Source: Alphaproteobacteria bacterium
GTDB taxonomy: Bacteria > Pseudomonadota > Alphaproteobacteria > Rhizobiales > Aestuariivirgaceae
NCBI GenBank assembly: GCA_005884715.1
Contig: VAZZ01000275.1
Coordinates: 1-9,777, forward strand
DNA length: 9,777 nt
Reading direction: 5' to 3'
The notes under the pieces were generated by a model that was not told the origin of the DNA, did no database searches, and saw only the letters and a program-made list of their open reading frames with translations. The position numbers were made by a program, and so were the translations under genes. Each line of letters begins with the position of its first letter. Position 1 is the stretch's first letter. Below are positions 1 through 8,204 of the stretch, in pieces.

Positions 1-637
1 CAAGCAGTCCTGGGCCTTCAATCCGGATCTGCCGAAGCAGGCTTTCGACCAGGAGAAGGCCAGGAAGCTGCTCGACGACGCTGGCTGGAAGCCGGGCGCC
101 GACGGCGTACGCGAGAAGGATGGCAAGCGGCTCGAATTCCTCAACTCGACCACCGCGGGCAATCATGTGCGCGAGCAGGCCCAGCAGTTGCTGCAGCAGA
201 CCTGGGGCGACATCGGCGCCAAGATGTCGATCAAGAACCTGCCGCCGGCGGTGATGTGGGGCGATTACTGGAATCTTTCCCAATTCGACACGACGATGGT
301 CGGCATCGACTTCATGGTCGGGCCTGATCCGGACGCGACCCAGTATTTCGCCTCGACCGGCATCGTCGCCAAGGGCGGCGCCGGCAACAACACCACCCAA
401 TACGCCAATCCGGACGTGGACAAGCTCCTGGCCGAGGGCGCGGCGACGGTCGATGTCGAGAAGCGCAGGGCTGCTTACATGAAAATGCAGGAACTGACGC
501 GTAAGGACTTGCCCTTCCTGCCGATCTTCCAGTACGCCATGGTGCAGGGCGTCAAGGGCAAGCTCGAAGGCTTCACACCGAACGTCAATGTTCAGGAGAA
601 TTGCTGGAACGCCAGCACCTGGTTCTGGGCGAGCTGA
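1..637 (+). CDS. ABC transporter substrate-binding protein, family 5 (peptide/opine type), C-terminal part
   Basis: The reading frame is open from base 2 to the TGA at 635-637, giving the last 211 residues; the signal peptide and N-terminal lobe lie off the left edge. In this family (SBP_bac_5: DppA, OppA, NikA) the lipid-anchored or periplasmic protein captures the solute and delivers it to the DppB/DppC-type channel. What shows it here is the run of features typical of the C-terminal lobe: an early helix of the type EKARKLLDDAGW, the phrase KDGKRLEF, the MWGDYWNLSQFD stretch, a GPDPDATQYF segment, NPDVDKLL, and the late KMQELTRKDLPFLPIFQYA helix-strand. The order of the genes that follow (two permeases, two ATPases) confirms the family. 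Subfamily and ligand cannot be told from this half; dipeptides, oligopeptides, opines, or other amines are all possible. Confidence 0.95.
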   Translation, partial: KQSWAFNPDLPKQAFDQEKARKLLDDAGWKPGADGVREKDGKRLEFLNSTTAGNHVREQAQQLLQQTWGDIGAKMSIKNLPPAVMWGDYWNLSQFDTTMVGIDFMVGPDPDATQYFASTGIVAKGGAGNNTTQYANPDVDKLLAEGAATVDVEKRRAAYMKMQELTRKDLPFLPIFQYAMVQGVKGKLEGFTPNVNVQENCWNASTWFWAS

Positions 638-657
638 GTATTACGCGTCTCGACCGT

Positions 658-694
658 GCCGCGGGCTCAAGGCGGAGTTGCCCCAGCCCGCGGC
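658..694 (+). promoter_or_regulatory. Intergenic hairpin between binding-protein and permease genes
   Basis: A perfect 10-base inverted repeat (GCCGCGGGCT at 658-667, AGCCCGCGGC at 685-694) encloses a 17-base loop, within which GGC 671-673 can pair with GCC 680-682. It starts 20 bases after the binding-protein stop and ends before the ribosome site of the first permease. No T-tract follows, so it is not a classical intrinsic terminator. In ABC importer operons such as malE-malF, hairpins at this position are known to stabilise the upstream mRNA and let the binding protein be made in excess; that role is inferred here from position and structure only. Confidence 0.6.
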
Positions 695-715
695 CCGGTC
701 TGATGGAGAATGCCG

Positions 716-1669
716 ATGGCCAACTTCCTGCTCGGCCGCCTGCTGCAGAGTCTCGTGCTGCTGTTCATCGTTTCGATCATCGGCTTTGCCGTGCTGCACC
801 TGGCGCCGGGCGGGCCGCTCAGCCAGTTTGCGCTGGTGCCGGGCCTCAGCAAGGAGGATCTCGCCCGGATCGCGCATGAGATGGGCCTCGATCGGCCGTT
901 GCCGGTTCAATACTGGGAGTGGCTGACGCGGCTGCTCGGCGGCGACTGGGGCCATTCCTACCGCGACAACCAGCCGGTGCTCGCCGTGATCGGCGGGCGG
1001 CTGTCGGCGACGCTCGAGCTCATGGGTGCCGCCATCCTCATCTCTGTCGTGGTCGGGGTCTGGATCGGGGTGATGGGTGCCATCCGCAGCTATTCGATCT
1101 TCGACATGCTGGCGACGGTCGGCGCCATGGTGGCGCTGTCGATCCCGACCTTCTGGTTCGGCCTGATCGTCATCTATGCCTTCTCCGTCCATCTCGGCTG
1201 GCTGCCACCCGGCAATCGCACGACCGTCGGCAGCGAGAGCACGTTCCTCGATTATTTGCACCATCTGATCGCACCGGCGATGGTGCTGGCACTGGTCGAG
1301 GTGGCTATCTGGAGCCGCTACATGCGCGCCTCCATGCTCGACGTGATCAATCAGGATTACATCCGCACCGCGCGCGCCAAGGGCCTGCCGGAACGCACCG
1401 TGCTCTGGCACCATGCGCTGCGCAATGCATTGCTGCCGATGATCGCGCTCGCGGGCGTCGAGATCCCGACGCTCCTCGGCGGCGCGCTGGTCACCGAGAC
1501 AGTGTTCACCTGGCCAGGCATGGGGCGTCTCCTGCTCGACTCGCTCGGCTACCGCGACTACCCGGTGGTGATGGGGATTCTCATGTTCTCGGCCCTGTTG
1601 GCACTCCTCGGCAATCTGTTCGCCGACATCTTTGCCGCGGTGGCTGATCCGCGCATCCGGCTGACTTGA
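716..1669 (+). CDS. ABC transporter permease, DppB/OppB type
   Basis: Inner-membrane channel subunit of a peptide-type importer, 317 residues, the usual length. It opens with the DppB hallmark: a first span at about residues 9-30 ending in HLAPGGPL, then a periplasmic stretch containing GLDRPLPVQYWEW and GGDWGHSY. Further spans lie at about 101-122, 131-158, 183-201, 240-262 and 283-308. The cytoplasmic EAA loop that docks on the ATPases is at about 213-238 (DYIRTARAKGL, then HHALRNALLP). I choose ATG 716 because GGAGA at 705-709 stands six bases before it; the in-frame ATG at 710 would have no spacing to that site. It follows the hairpin gap after the binding-protein gene and its TGA (1667-1669) is embedded in the ribosome site of the next permease gene. 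The partner is the DppC-type subunit encoded next. Confidence 0.96.
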   Translation: MANFLLGRLLQSLVLLFIVSIIGFAVLHLAPGGPLSQFALVPGLSKEDLARIAHEMGLDRPLPVQYWEWLTRLLGGDWGHSYRDNQPVLAVIGGRLSATLELMGAAILISVVVGVWIGVMGAIRSYSIFDMLATVGAMVALSIPTFWFGLIVIYAFSVHLGWLPPGNRTTVGSESTFLDYLHHLIAPAMVLALVEVAIWSRYMRASMLDVINQDYIRTARAKGLPERTVLWHHALRNALLPMIALAGVEIPTLLGGALVTETVFTWPGMGRLLLDSLGYRDYPVVMGILMFSALLALLGNLFADIFAAVADPRIRLT

Positions 1670-1677
1670 GGCAGTCC

Positions 1678-2568
1678 ATGTCGAGCGCTGCTGCCATCGA
1701 ATCCGTTGAGACCGCCCGCACGGTGAAACCAGGCAGCCGCGCCTGGCGTCGTTTCTGCCGGCACCGCCTCGCTCTGTTCGGGATTGCGGCCATCGTGCTG
1801 ATGGTGCTGGCAAGCGTGGTCGGGCCATGGCTGATCCCGTTCGATCAGCTCAAGATCGACATCCGCCACCGCTTTGCGCCGCCGCCCTGGGAGGGGCATT
1901 TGTTCGGCACCGACATGCTCGGCCGCGATCTCCTGGTCCGGCTGCTGATGGCGGGCCGCATCTCGCTCTCCATCGGCTTCCTGGCGATGATCGTCAGCAC
2001 CGCCTTCGGCACCTTCATTGGGGTCACCGCCGGCTATTATGGTGGTGCCATTCGCGTCGCACTGATGCGCTTCGTCGATGCTATGCTGTGCTTCCCCTCG
2101 ATTTTCCTGCTGCTGATCCTCGCAGCTTTCATCCAGCCGAGTGTGGCGACGATCACGCTCATCATTGCGGCGACGAGCTGGATGGAGGTGGCGCGTGTCG
2201 TCGAAGGACAAGTCCGTTCGCTGCGCGAACGCGACTTCATCCTGGCCGCCGAGATGATCGGCGCGCCCGGGCGCTATGTCATGCTGCGCGAGCTTCTGCC
2301 CAATGCCATCGGGCCGATCGTCGTGGCGGCGACGCTGACCGTCGCCAGGGCGGTTCTGATGGAGGCCTATGTGAGCTTCCTCGGTTACGGCATCCAGGCG
2401 CCGATGGCGAGCTGGGGCAACATGCTGAATAACGCGCAGCAATATCTGGGCTCCGCACCCTGGCTCGCGATCTTCCCCGGCCTCATGATCACGCTCTCGG
2501 TCGCGAGCTTCAATTTCGTCGGCGATGGCCTGCGCGATGCGCTCGACGCGCGCCTGGATCTGAGGTGA
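1678..2568 (+). CDS. ABC transporter permease, DppC/OppC type
   Basis: Second channel subunit, 296 residues, pairing with the DppB-type protein. The N-terminal cytoplasmic part (FCRHRLALFG) and first span at about 31-52 are typical of DppC. The family signature HLFGTDMLGRDLLVRLL sits at 75-91, followed by spans at about 95-121, 140-165, 212-232 and 266-282. The EAA loop is at about 183-212 (RDFILAAEMIG, then LRELLPNAIGP). The end, FNFVGDGLRDALDARL, is also characteristic. A TTG at 1666 is in frame, but ATG 1678 is preferred: GAGG at 1668-1671 is six bases upstream of it, and that GAGG overlaps the TGA of the preceding gene, so the two permeases are probably translationally coupled. The gene ends in the same way, TGA 2566-2568 lying inside the next ribosome site. 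Confidence 0.96.
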   Translation: MSSAAAIESVETARTVKPGSRAWRRFCRHRLALFGIAAIVLMVLASVVGPWLIPFDQLKIDIRHRFAPPPWEGHLFGTDMLGRDLLVRLLMAGRISLSIGFLAMIVSTAFGTFIGVTAGYYGGAIRVALMRFVDAMLCFPSIFLLLILAAFIQPSVATITLIIAATSWMEVARVVEGQVRSLRERDFILAAEMIGAPGRYVMLRELLPNAIGPIVVAATLTVARAVLMEAYVSFLGYGIQAPMASWGNMLNNAQQYLGSAPWLAIFPGLMITLSVASFNFVGDGLRDALDARLDLR

Positions 2569-2576
2569 GGCGCCAG

Positions 2577-3592
<1,016 letters not shown>

Positions 3593-3596
<4 letters not shown>

Positions 3597-4639
3597 GCGT
3601 TGAGATGGCTCCCGCCGCAACCGCTCCGGAGATCCCGCTGGTCGAGGTGCGTGAGCTTCGCCAGTGGTTCCCCGTCGGCGGCGGTCTGTTGCGCAAGCAC
3701 GACATGCTGCGCGCTGTGGACGATGTCTCCTTCACGATCGCGAAAGGCGAGGTTCTGGGGCTGGTGGGCGAATCGGGCTCCGGCAAGAGCACGCTGGGGC
3801 GCGCGATCCTGCGCATGACCCAACCGACAGGCGGACAGATCCTGTTCGACGGCCGCGACCTGACGAAACTTGGCCGGCGCGCGCTGCGGCCGCTGCGGCC
3901 GCGCATGCAGTTCATCTTTCAGGACCCCTTCGCCTCGCTCAATCCGCGCATGACGGTGCGCCAGATCGTCGGAGCACCCCTCGTGATCCAGCGGCCGGAG
4001 CTTAACGCTGCGGCGCGCGATGCCCGCATCGCCGAGGTATTGGGGACCGTGGGGCTATCGATGCAATATGCCGGGCGCTATCCGCACGAATTCTCCGGCG
4101 GCCAGCGCCAGCGTATCGGCATTGCCCGTGCCCTGATCCTGGAGCCGGGCTTCCTGGTTGCCGACGAGCCTGTCTCGGCGCTCGACGTCTCGATCCAGGC
4201 GCAGATCGTCAACCTGCTGATCGAGGTGCGCAGGAAGCTCGGTGTCGCCATGCTGTTCATCAGCCATGACCTGGCGGTGGTGGGCCACCTGTGCGACCGC
4301 GTCGCCGTGATGTATTTGGGGCGCATCGTCGAGATCGCCCCGACACGAGCGCTGTTCCGCCAGCCGCGCCACCCCTATACCGAAGCTTTGTTCTCCGCTG
4401 TCCCGGTTCCTGACCCGACTATTCGGCGCGATCGCATCATTCTCAGGGGCGACGTCCCGAGCCCGCTCAAGCCGCCCTCAGGCTGCGCCTTCCGCGGCCG
4501 CTGCCGGTACGCGCTTCCCGAATGTGCGGCCGCTATACCATTGCTGCGCCAGGTGGAAGGCGGTCACTGGAAGCGCTGCATCCGTGATGATCTGGTGCTT
4601 GGCCGGCCGGGCAAACGCGGCGCCGTGGAGGAGATGTGA
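3593..4639 (+). CDS. ABC transporter ATP-binding protein, DppF/OppF type
   Basis: Partner ATPase of the DppD-type subunit, 348 residues. Motifs: Walker A GESGSGKS at 59-66, Q-loop glutamine 110 in FQDP, signature FSGGQ at 167-171, Walker B FLVADEP at 187-193, and histidine 225 in ISHD. The N-terminal phrase LRQWFPVGGG followed by a bulky, charged stretch before AVDDVSF is typical of DppF/OppF, where this segment precedes the first strand. The C-terminal extension has cysteines 298, 304, 311 and 329, in exactly the CX5CX6CX17C spacing of the DppD-type protein. The ATG overlaps the previous stop by ATGA and has GGAGG at 3581-3585, seven bases upstream. The last ten or so residues (GRPGKRGAVEEM) overlie the ribosome site, GGAGGAG at 4627-4633, of the dehydrogenase gene that starts one base after this stop. 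Confidence 0.97.
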
Positions 4640-4640
4640 G

Positions 4641-5570
4641 ATGGACCTCAAGTTGCAGACACTTGCGGTGATCGGGAATGGGATCATCGGTCATGGGATC
4701 ACAGAAGTTTTTTCATCCTCTGGGACCCAAACCATTCTGATAGGCCGCAATGAAGCAAGTCTTATGAAGGCGCTCTCTCGCATCAAGACAAGCCTTGACG
4801 AATTCTCGCGCAGGGGATTGATAGAGCAAAGGAGCGTTGAAGCAGCCATCGCGCGCATCCGCATCAGCACCCAATTGGACGATGCGGCTGGCGCCGAGCT
4901 GGTCATAGAGGCTGTGCCGGAGGAAATGGAACTCAAGGTTTCGATTTTCGAACGCCTCGATCGGATCACCAGGCCTGAAGCCGTTCTGGCATCATCGAGC
5001 GGACATCCTGCCAGTGAATTGTCGGTGCGCGTCAAGAATAAGGACCGCGTGATCGCTACGCACTTCTGGTATCCACCGCAACTTCTGCCCCTCGTTGAGG
5101 TATGCGGATCTCCCGAGACGTCGCCCGACGTGATTGGCTGGACATGCGCCCGGCTGCGTGAGGCAGGCAAGGAGCCGGTCGTGATCGACCGTGAAATGCC
5201 GGGCTTCATTGGCAATCGCATTCAATTCGCAATTCTGCGCGAGGCATGGTCGCTCTGGGCATCGGGAGCTGCTTCCGCTGAGGCGATCGACGCCGTGGTG
5301 AAGAACAGCATCGGTCGGCGTCTGGGCATTACGGGTCCGATCGAGTCGGCGGATTTGGGTGGACTGGATACGATGTTTCGATTTGCCGAATTCCTGCAGC
5401 CGACCCTCGACACATCCTCTTCACCACCTTCCGTTGTGGGCGAGCGCAGGTGTTCTGCAGATCCCCACATTCATGGACGTAGCAATGTCGAGTGGTCCGA
5501 ACTTTCGGCCGCACGCAAGGAAGAGCTCTTTCGTTGGCTTGCGCGTGACCGCGACCGCAACACGGCCTGA
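4641..5570 (+). CDS. 3-hydroxyacyl-CoA dehydrogenase family protein (NAD-dependent)
   Basis: Predicted cytoplasmic NAD-linked oxidoreductase, 309 residues, of the fold shared by HAD/PaaH, carnitine dehydrogenase and lambda-crystallin. The Rossmann N-terminal half begins with the dinucleotide loop GNGIIG at 12-17; LVIEAVPE at 88-95 is the usual family strand. The family's catalytic residues are present: serine in ASSSG at 117-121, histidine 141 in THFWYPPQLLPLVEV, glutamate 153, and asparagine 192 in PGFIGNR. The C-terminal helical domain has GPIESADLGGLD at 232-243. The end is unusual: where bacterial HADs normally read SGxGFYxW, this one reads HGRSNVEW (278-285). ATG 4641 follows the DppF-type stop by one base, with GGAGGAG upstream, so it is the last gene of the transporter operon. 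It probably processes the imported compound or a CoA derivative of it; the substrate is unknown and carnitine-like or hydroxy-acid substrates are equally possible. Confidence 0.9.
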   Translation: MDLKLQTLAVIGNGIIGHGITEVFSSSGTQTILIGRNEASLMKALSRIKTSLDEFSRRGLIEQRSVEAAIARIRISTQLDDAAGAELVIEAVPEEMELKVSIFERLDRITRPEAVLASSSGHPASELSVRVKNKDRVIATHFWYPPQLLPLVEVCGSPETSPDVIGWTCARLREAGKEPVVIDREMPGFIGNRIQFAILREAWSLWASGAASAEAIDAVVKNSIGRRLGITGPIESADLGGLDTMFRFAEFLQPTLDTSSSPPSVVGERRCSADPHIHGRSNVEWSELSAARKEELFRWLARDRDRNTA

Positions 5571-6166
5571 ACGATCTTGAGTTGCTCCTCCAAGGGAAGC
5601 AGCGGCCAGGCGCTTCTCAGCTGCAGAGCTTCATCACCACTTCCTGCACGATTTGGCTGCCCTCCGGCGTTGCTTGTCAGCGTGACGCCGCCCTTCTCCA
5701 TCCGGCGCAGGGCCATATCGTCGCTCATTTTGCTTGGCGATCCGCCGGCGTCGGCGACCACCTGCACCTCGTAACCGTCACGGACGAGACTCAGCGCCGG
5801 AAAGACCGTGCACACATCGTTGGTGACGCCGGCGATGATGAGCTTCTTGCGCCCGCTCGCCTTGACGGCCGCCGCGAAGGTCTCGTCTTCCATGGCGTTG
5901 ACGATGCCGAGGCGCTTGATGCGAGCGGCGAACCCGGCCGGCAGGATGGATCGAAGCTCGCTCAGCAGTGGCCCCTGCGCCTGTTCCTCTATGCTGGAGG
6001 TCAGCACGACCGGCAGCTTCAGGATGCGGGCGGTCTTGGCCAGCATCAGCGCGTTGCGTTTTATCTCCTCGAATGGGATGGATTGTACCCAGCTCATGGT
6101 GCCAACCTGATGGTCAATCAGCAGCATGGCGGCATTGTCGGCATTGAATCGCTCGTAAGCTATCAT
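5471..6166 (-). CDS. Isochorismatase/YcaC-family cysteine hydrolase, C-terminus apparently frameshifted
   Basis: Predicted small cytoplasmic amidohydrolase of the isochorismatase-like fold, closest in pattern to YcaC, whose substrate is unknown. The triad is complete: Asp18 in LLIDHQVG, Lys84 in ARIKRLG followed by NAMED, and Cys119 in AGVTNDVCT, with the non-proline cis-peptide neighbourhood typical of the family. VVADAGGSPS and MEKGGVTLTS (156-165) are also typical. After about residue 166 the frame stops looking like the family and continues as a serine/arginine-rich tail to 5471, antisense to the dehydrogenase gene. One frame over, the same DNA reads QIVQEVVMKLCS and stops at 5617, with G/C-rich third positions. 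A one-base insertion between about 5655 and 5672 would explain this, the restored protein being about 182 residues. ATG 6166 has AAGAAG upstream and lies ten bases after the stop of the reductase remnant, so the two genes were one operon. Confidence 0.85.
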   Translation of the reverse strand: MIAYERFNADNAAMLLIDHQVGTMSWVQSIPFEEIKRNALMLAKTARILKLPVVLTSSIEEQAQGPLLSELRSILPAGFAARIKRLGIVNAMEDETFAAAVKASGRKKLIIAGVTNDVCTVFPALSLVRDGYEVQVVADAGGSPSKMSDDMALRRMEKGGVTLTSNAGGQPNRAGSGDEALQLRSAWPLLPLEEQLKIVQAVLRSRSRASQRKSSSLRAAESSDHSTLLRP

Positions 6167-6176
6167 GATTCTTCTT

Positions 6177-6866
6177 TCAGGCGGACACCGCCGAGAAGCC
6201 GGCCTGGGGATGTGGCGGAAACGTCAAGGTGGGGTAATCGATGTAGCCCTGTGCGGCGCCGTCAAAGAAGCTATTGCGGTCTGCATCATTCATTGGCGCA
6301 TTGGCCTTCAGCCGTGCGACGAAATCCGGATTGGCCAGAACCATCTGGCCGTAGGCTTCGAGATCCGCCAGCCCAGAAGCCACGTCGGAGCCGATCTGAT
6401 CGCGCGGGCGGCCCGGCCGGTTCAGGATCAGCGGCTGCTTCCAGAGCTTGCGGATGTCGCTCAGAAGCGGCTCGTTGCCCTGATGCATGATGTGCACATA
6501 AGCGAGACCCAGCCTGTCGAACTCGCCGACCAGATAGCGGTAGAGATCCGGCCCTTCGACGCCTTCATCGATGCCCCACATCGTCGTGCCGGGAGACAGG
6601 CGGATAGCCGTCCTGTCCGCGCCGATCTCTTCTGCAATGGCGGCGGCCACCTCGATGGCGAAGCGCGCACGGATGGCAGGCCACGCCACGCCGTCACCGA
6701 GACACGTTTGCTGCCGGCGAAAACGCAGCGCTTCATCGAGTTCTTGAGTCAGTGCTTGAATCAGTCTTGACGCATTCGGCGGGAGGCTTCGTTTAATGCT
6801 TGGGATGAAATGCCATACCGCGGAGATTATTGCCCGACCTGGCGCCGCATGATTGCGCGCCGGCAA
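6177..6866 (-). pseudogene. Old Yellow Enzyme-family alkene reductase, 5'-truncated remnant
   Basis: The open frame (229 codons from a TTG at 6866; an in-frame GTG is at 6689) matches the Old Yellow Enzyme family only from about residue 66 on, roughly 6177-6675. Recognisable in order are RARFAIEV at 66-73, GADRTAIRLSPG at 82-93, GLAYVHIMHQG at 120-130, PLILNRPGRP at 145-154, YGQMVLANPDFVARL at 172-186, and the family-typical end GYIDYPTL at 208-215. Intact members have about 360-370 residues, so the first half of the FMN-binding TIM barrel is absent, including the HxxN (or HxxH) substrate-binding pair and the catalytic tyrosine. The first 65 codons match nothing I recognise. With half a barrel it cannot fold as a normal flavoprotein, hence the pseudogene call. 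The 3' end is intact and runs, with a ten-base gap, into the isochorismatase-like gene. Confidence 0.65.
6767..6797 (+). promoter_or_regulatory. Candidate sigma-70 promoter for the PBP4-like gene
   Basis: TTGACG at 6767-6772 (five of six consensus bases) and TTTAAT at 6792-6797 (five of six) are separated by 19 bases, at the long end of what housekeeping sigma factors accept. The site lies about 110 bases before the ATG of the PBP4-like gene, inside the unassigned 5' part of the reductase remnant. A small hairpin (GCTGC 6874-6878, GCAGC 6884-6888) lies in the predicted leader. This is a pattern match only. Confidence 0.3.
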
Positions 6867-6909
6867 AGGAAGTGCTGCATTGGGCAGCTAAACAACTTGT
6901 TGGAGCGTG

Positions 6910-8130
6910 ATGGTGCGCAGAAACCTTTGGCACGCGACAATTGTCGCGTTCTGTTTCATTTGCTTTGGCCTCATTTTTCTAAGGTCTGCCACTGCTCAGA
7001 TTCGCGAGCTGCAGCTTCTCGCCGCCACTTCCTATGGCGCCGATCAGGGCGTCTTCGTTCAGGCAGAAGACGGAACTATCCTGGTCGCACAGCAAGAATC
7101 CCGTCCTGTTCATCCAGCCTCCGTGACCAAGGTGGCAACATCCATGGCTCTATTGGAACAGCTTGGACACGACTACCGGTTTGAAACGCAATTTTTGGCA
7201 GGCGGACCAGTGATAAACGGCAGTCTCAAAGGCGATCTGGTGGTGCGTGCAACCGGTGACCCTTCTTTCATCTTCGAAAACACTTTCTTTATGTTGCGCG
7301 AATTGCACGCCCAAGGACTGCGCGAGGTCAGGGGCGATCTAAGGGTAGAAGGAGCTTTATTGTTCAACTGGCAGGCCGATCCCACAGGTCAGCGTCTCAA
7401 GCGCGCGTTGCAGGGGCTCGACGGTGGCGAGGCTTGGGCAGCGATTGGCGAGCCGTCCTCGCAATTGAAGAAAGTTGCCCTGCAATTCATCGCCGGAGGG
7501 GTACAACAAACATCTGGTGAAGTTCTTATTGAGAACAGTTCTCCACCCCTAATCACGATCGTCAAGGCGCTCAACGGCTATTCGAACAATGTCTTTCACC
7601 TGCTTTCTGATCGCATCGGCGGCCCCCAAGCGGTTGAAGCGCTTGTGCGCAAACATTTGCCACCCGCTCTCCATTCGGAAATCACCATTACGAATGCTGC
7701 GGGTGCCGGTGAGTTGAATCGTCTTAGCCCTCGTGCAGCCGTCGCGATTTTGTGGGAGCTGCGCAAACAGCTGCTCTCTCACGGCAAGGACCTGCCCAGT
7801 GTGCTTCCGGTAAATGGCTTCGACGCTGGCACGCTTAACAATCGTCTCAGCGCGGATCCCTATCGCGGCTGCATTGTGGGAAAGACCGGCACCTTCGGTT
7901 CAGTCGGTGCTTCGGCCCTGGTAGGTGTTTTGCGCACAGCCAAGTACGGTCATGTCGCATTTGCCATGCTCAATAGTTGGTTGCCTGTTGCTGAAGCGAG
8001 GCGCCGGCAGGATGTGTTCCTGCGCGCTTTGATTGATGCCACCGATGCAAAACCATGGGACTATGTGGCCAACGAAAAGCCGATCTTTACGGAAGCTATA
8101 GTCAAGACCAGTAGCAACACTGTTCATTGA
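6910..8130 (+). CDS. dacB: D-alanyl-D-alanine carboxypeptidase/endopeptidase, PBP4 type (peptidase S13)
   Basis: Periplasmic serine peptidase of cell-wall turnover, cleaving the terminal D-Ala or the D-Ala-mDAP cross-link. It has 406 residues. An N-terminal hydrophobic stretch at about 10-28 ending in ATAQ is a probable signal peptide. The three penicillin-binding motifs are present: SVTK at 71-74 (nucleophile Ser71, Lys74), SNN at 225-227, and KTG at 325-327. Family phrases GVFVQAEDG, RPVHPAS, RATGDPSF and NGYSNNVFHLL also occur. The distance between SxxK and SxN is 154 residues against about 244 in E. coli PBP4, while the later spacing is similar, so most of the domain II/III insertion appears to be missing. 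ATG 6910 is preferred, with GGAG at 6902-6905; GTG 6907 and GTG 6913 are alternatives. The gene has more A/T in third positions than the transporter genes, which may mean a different origin. It stands alone on this strand. Confidence 0.9.
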   Translation: MVRRNLWHATIVAFCFICFGLIFLRSATAQIRELQLLAATSYGADQGVFVQAEDGTILVAQQESRPVHPASVTKVATSMALLEQLGHDYRFETQFLAGGPVINGSLKGDLVVRATGDPSFIFENTFFMLRELHAQGLREVRGDLRVEGALLFNWQADPTGQRLKRALQGLDGGEAWAAIGEPSSQLKKVALQFIAGGVQQTSGEVLIENSSPPLITIVKALNGYSNNVFHLLSDRIGGPQAVEALVRKHLPPALHSEITITNAAGAGELNRLSPRAAVAILWELRKQLLSHGKDLPSVLPVNGFDAGTLNNRLSADPYRGCIVGKTGTFGSVGASALVGVLRTAKYGHVAFAMLNSWLPVAEARRRQDVFLRALIDATDAKPWDYVANEKPIFTEAIVKTSSNTVH

Positions 8131-8153
8131 CCCTCCTGCCCAAGGACGGATCG

Positions 8154-8196
8154 TGGCCATTGTCGATTGAGCATCATTCTCATGCTCCATTGGCCA
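8154..8196. terminator. Possible bidirectional stem-loop between convergent genes
   Basis: In the 74 bases between the stop of the PBP4-like gene (8130) and the stop of the membrane-protein gene (8205), GAGCAT 8169-8174 pairs with ATGCTC 8182-8187 around a seven-base loop. An outer TGGCCA 8154-8159 can pair with TGGCCA 8191-8196, with an asymmetric internal loop. There is no T-run directly after either side; TTTT at 8209-8212 is 12 bases beyond. The position suits a shared terminator, but the structure is weak. Confidence 0.3.
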
Positions 8197-8204
8197 GCGT
8201 CGGA

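Noticed and set aside
172..251. Apparent glutamine-rich repeat in the binding protein
   Set aside because: A normal helical segment of the family (EQAQQLLQQTW), not a repeat.
641..1828. 395-codon open frame on the - strand
   Set aside because: It is antisense to the DppB-type permease, rich in His, Arg, Asp and Gln with no recognisable fold, and reflects the GC-biased codons of the real gene.
5583..5601. Imperfect hairpin between the convergent dehydrogenase and hydrolase genes
   Set aside because: The stem has a mismatch and a wobble pair and no T-run on either strand, so I do not call a terminator.
5582..6490. 302-codon open frame on the + strand
   Set aside because: Antisense to the isochorismatase-like gene and the reductase remnant; the - strand products show clear family motifs and this one shows none.
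6874..6888. Five-base stem (GCTGC/GCAGC) before the PBP4-like gene
   Set aside because: Too short to claim a regulatory role; such hairpins are common by chance.
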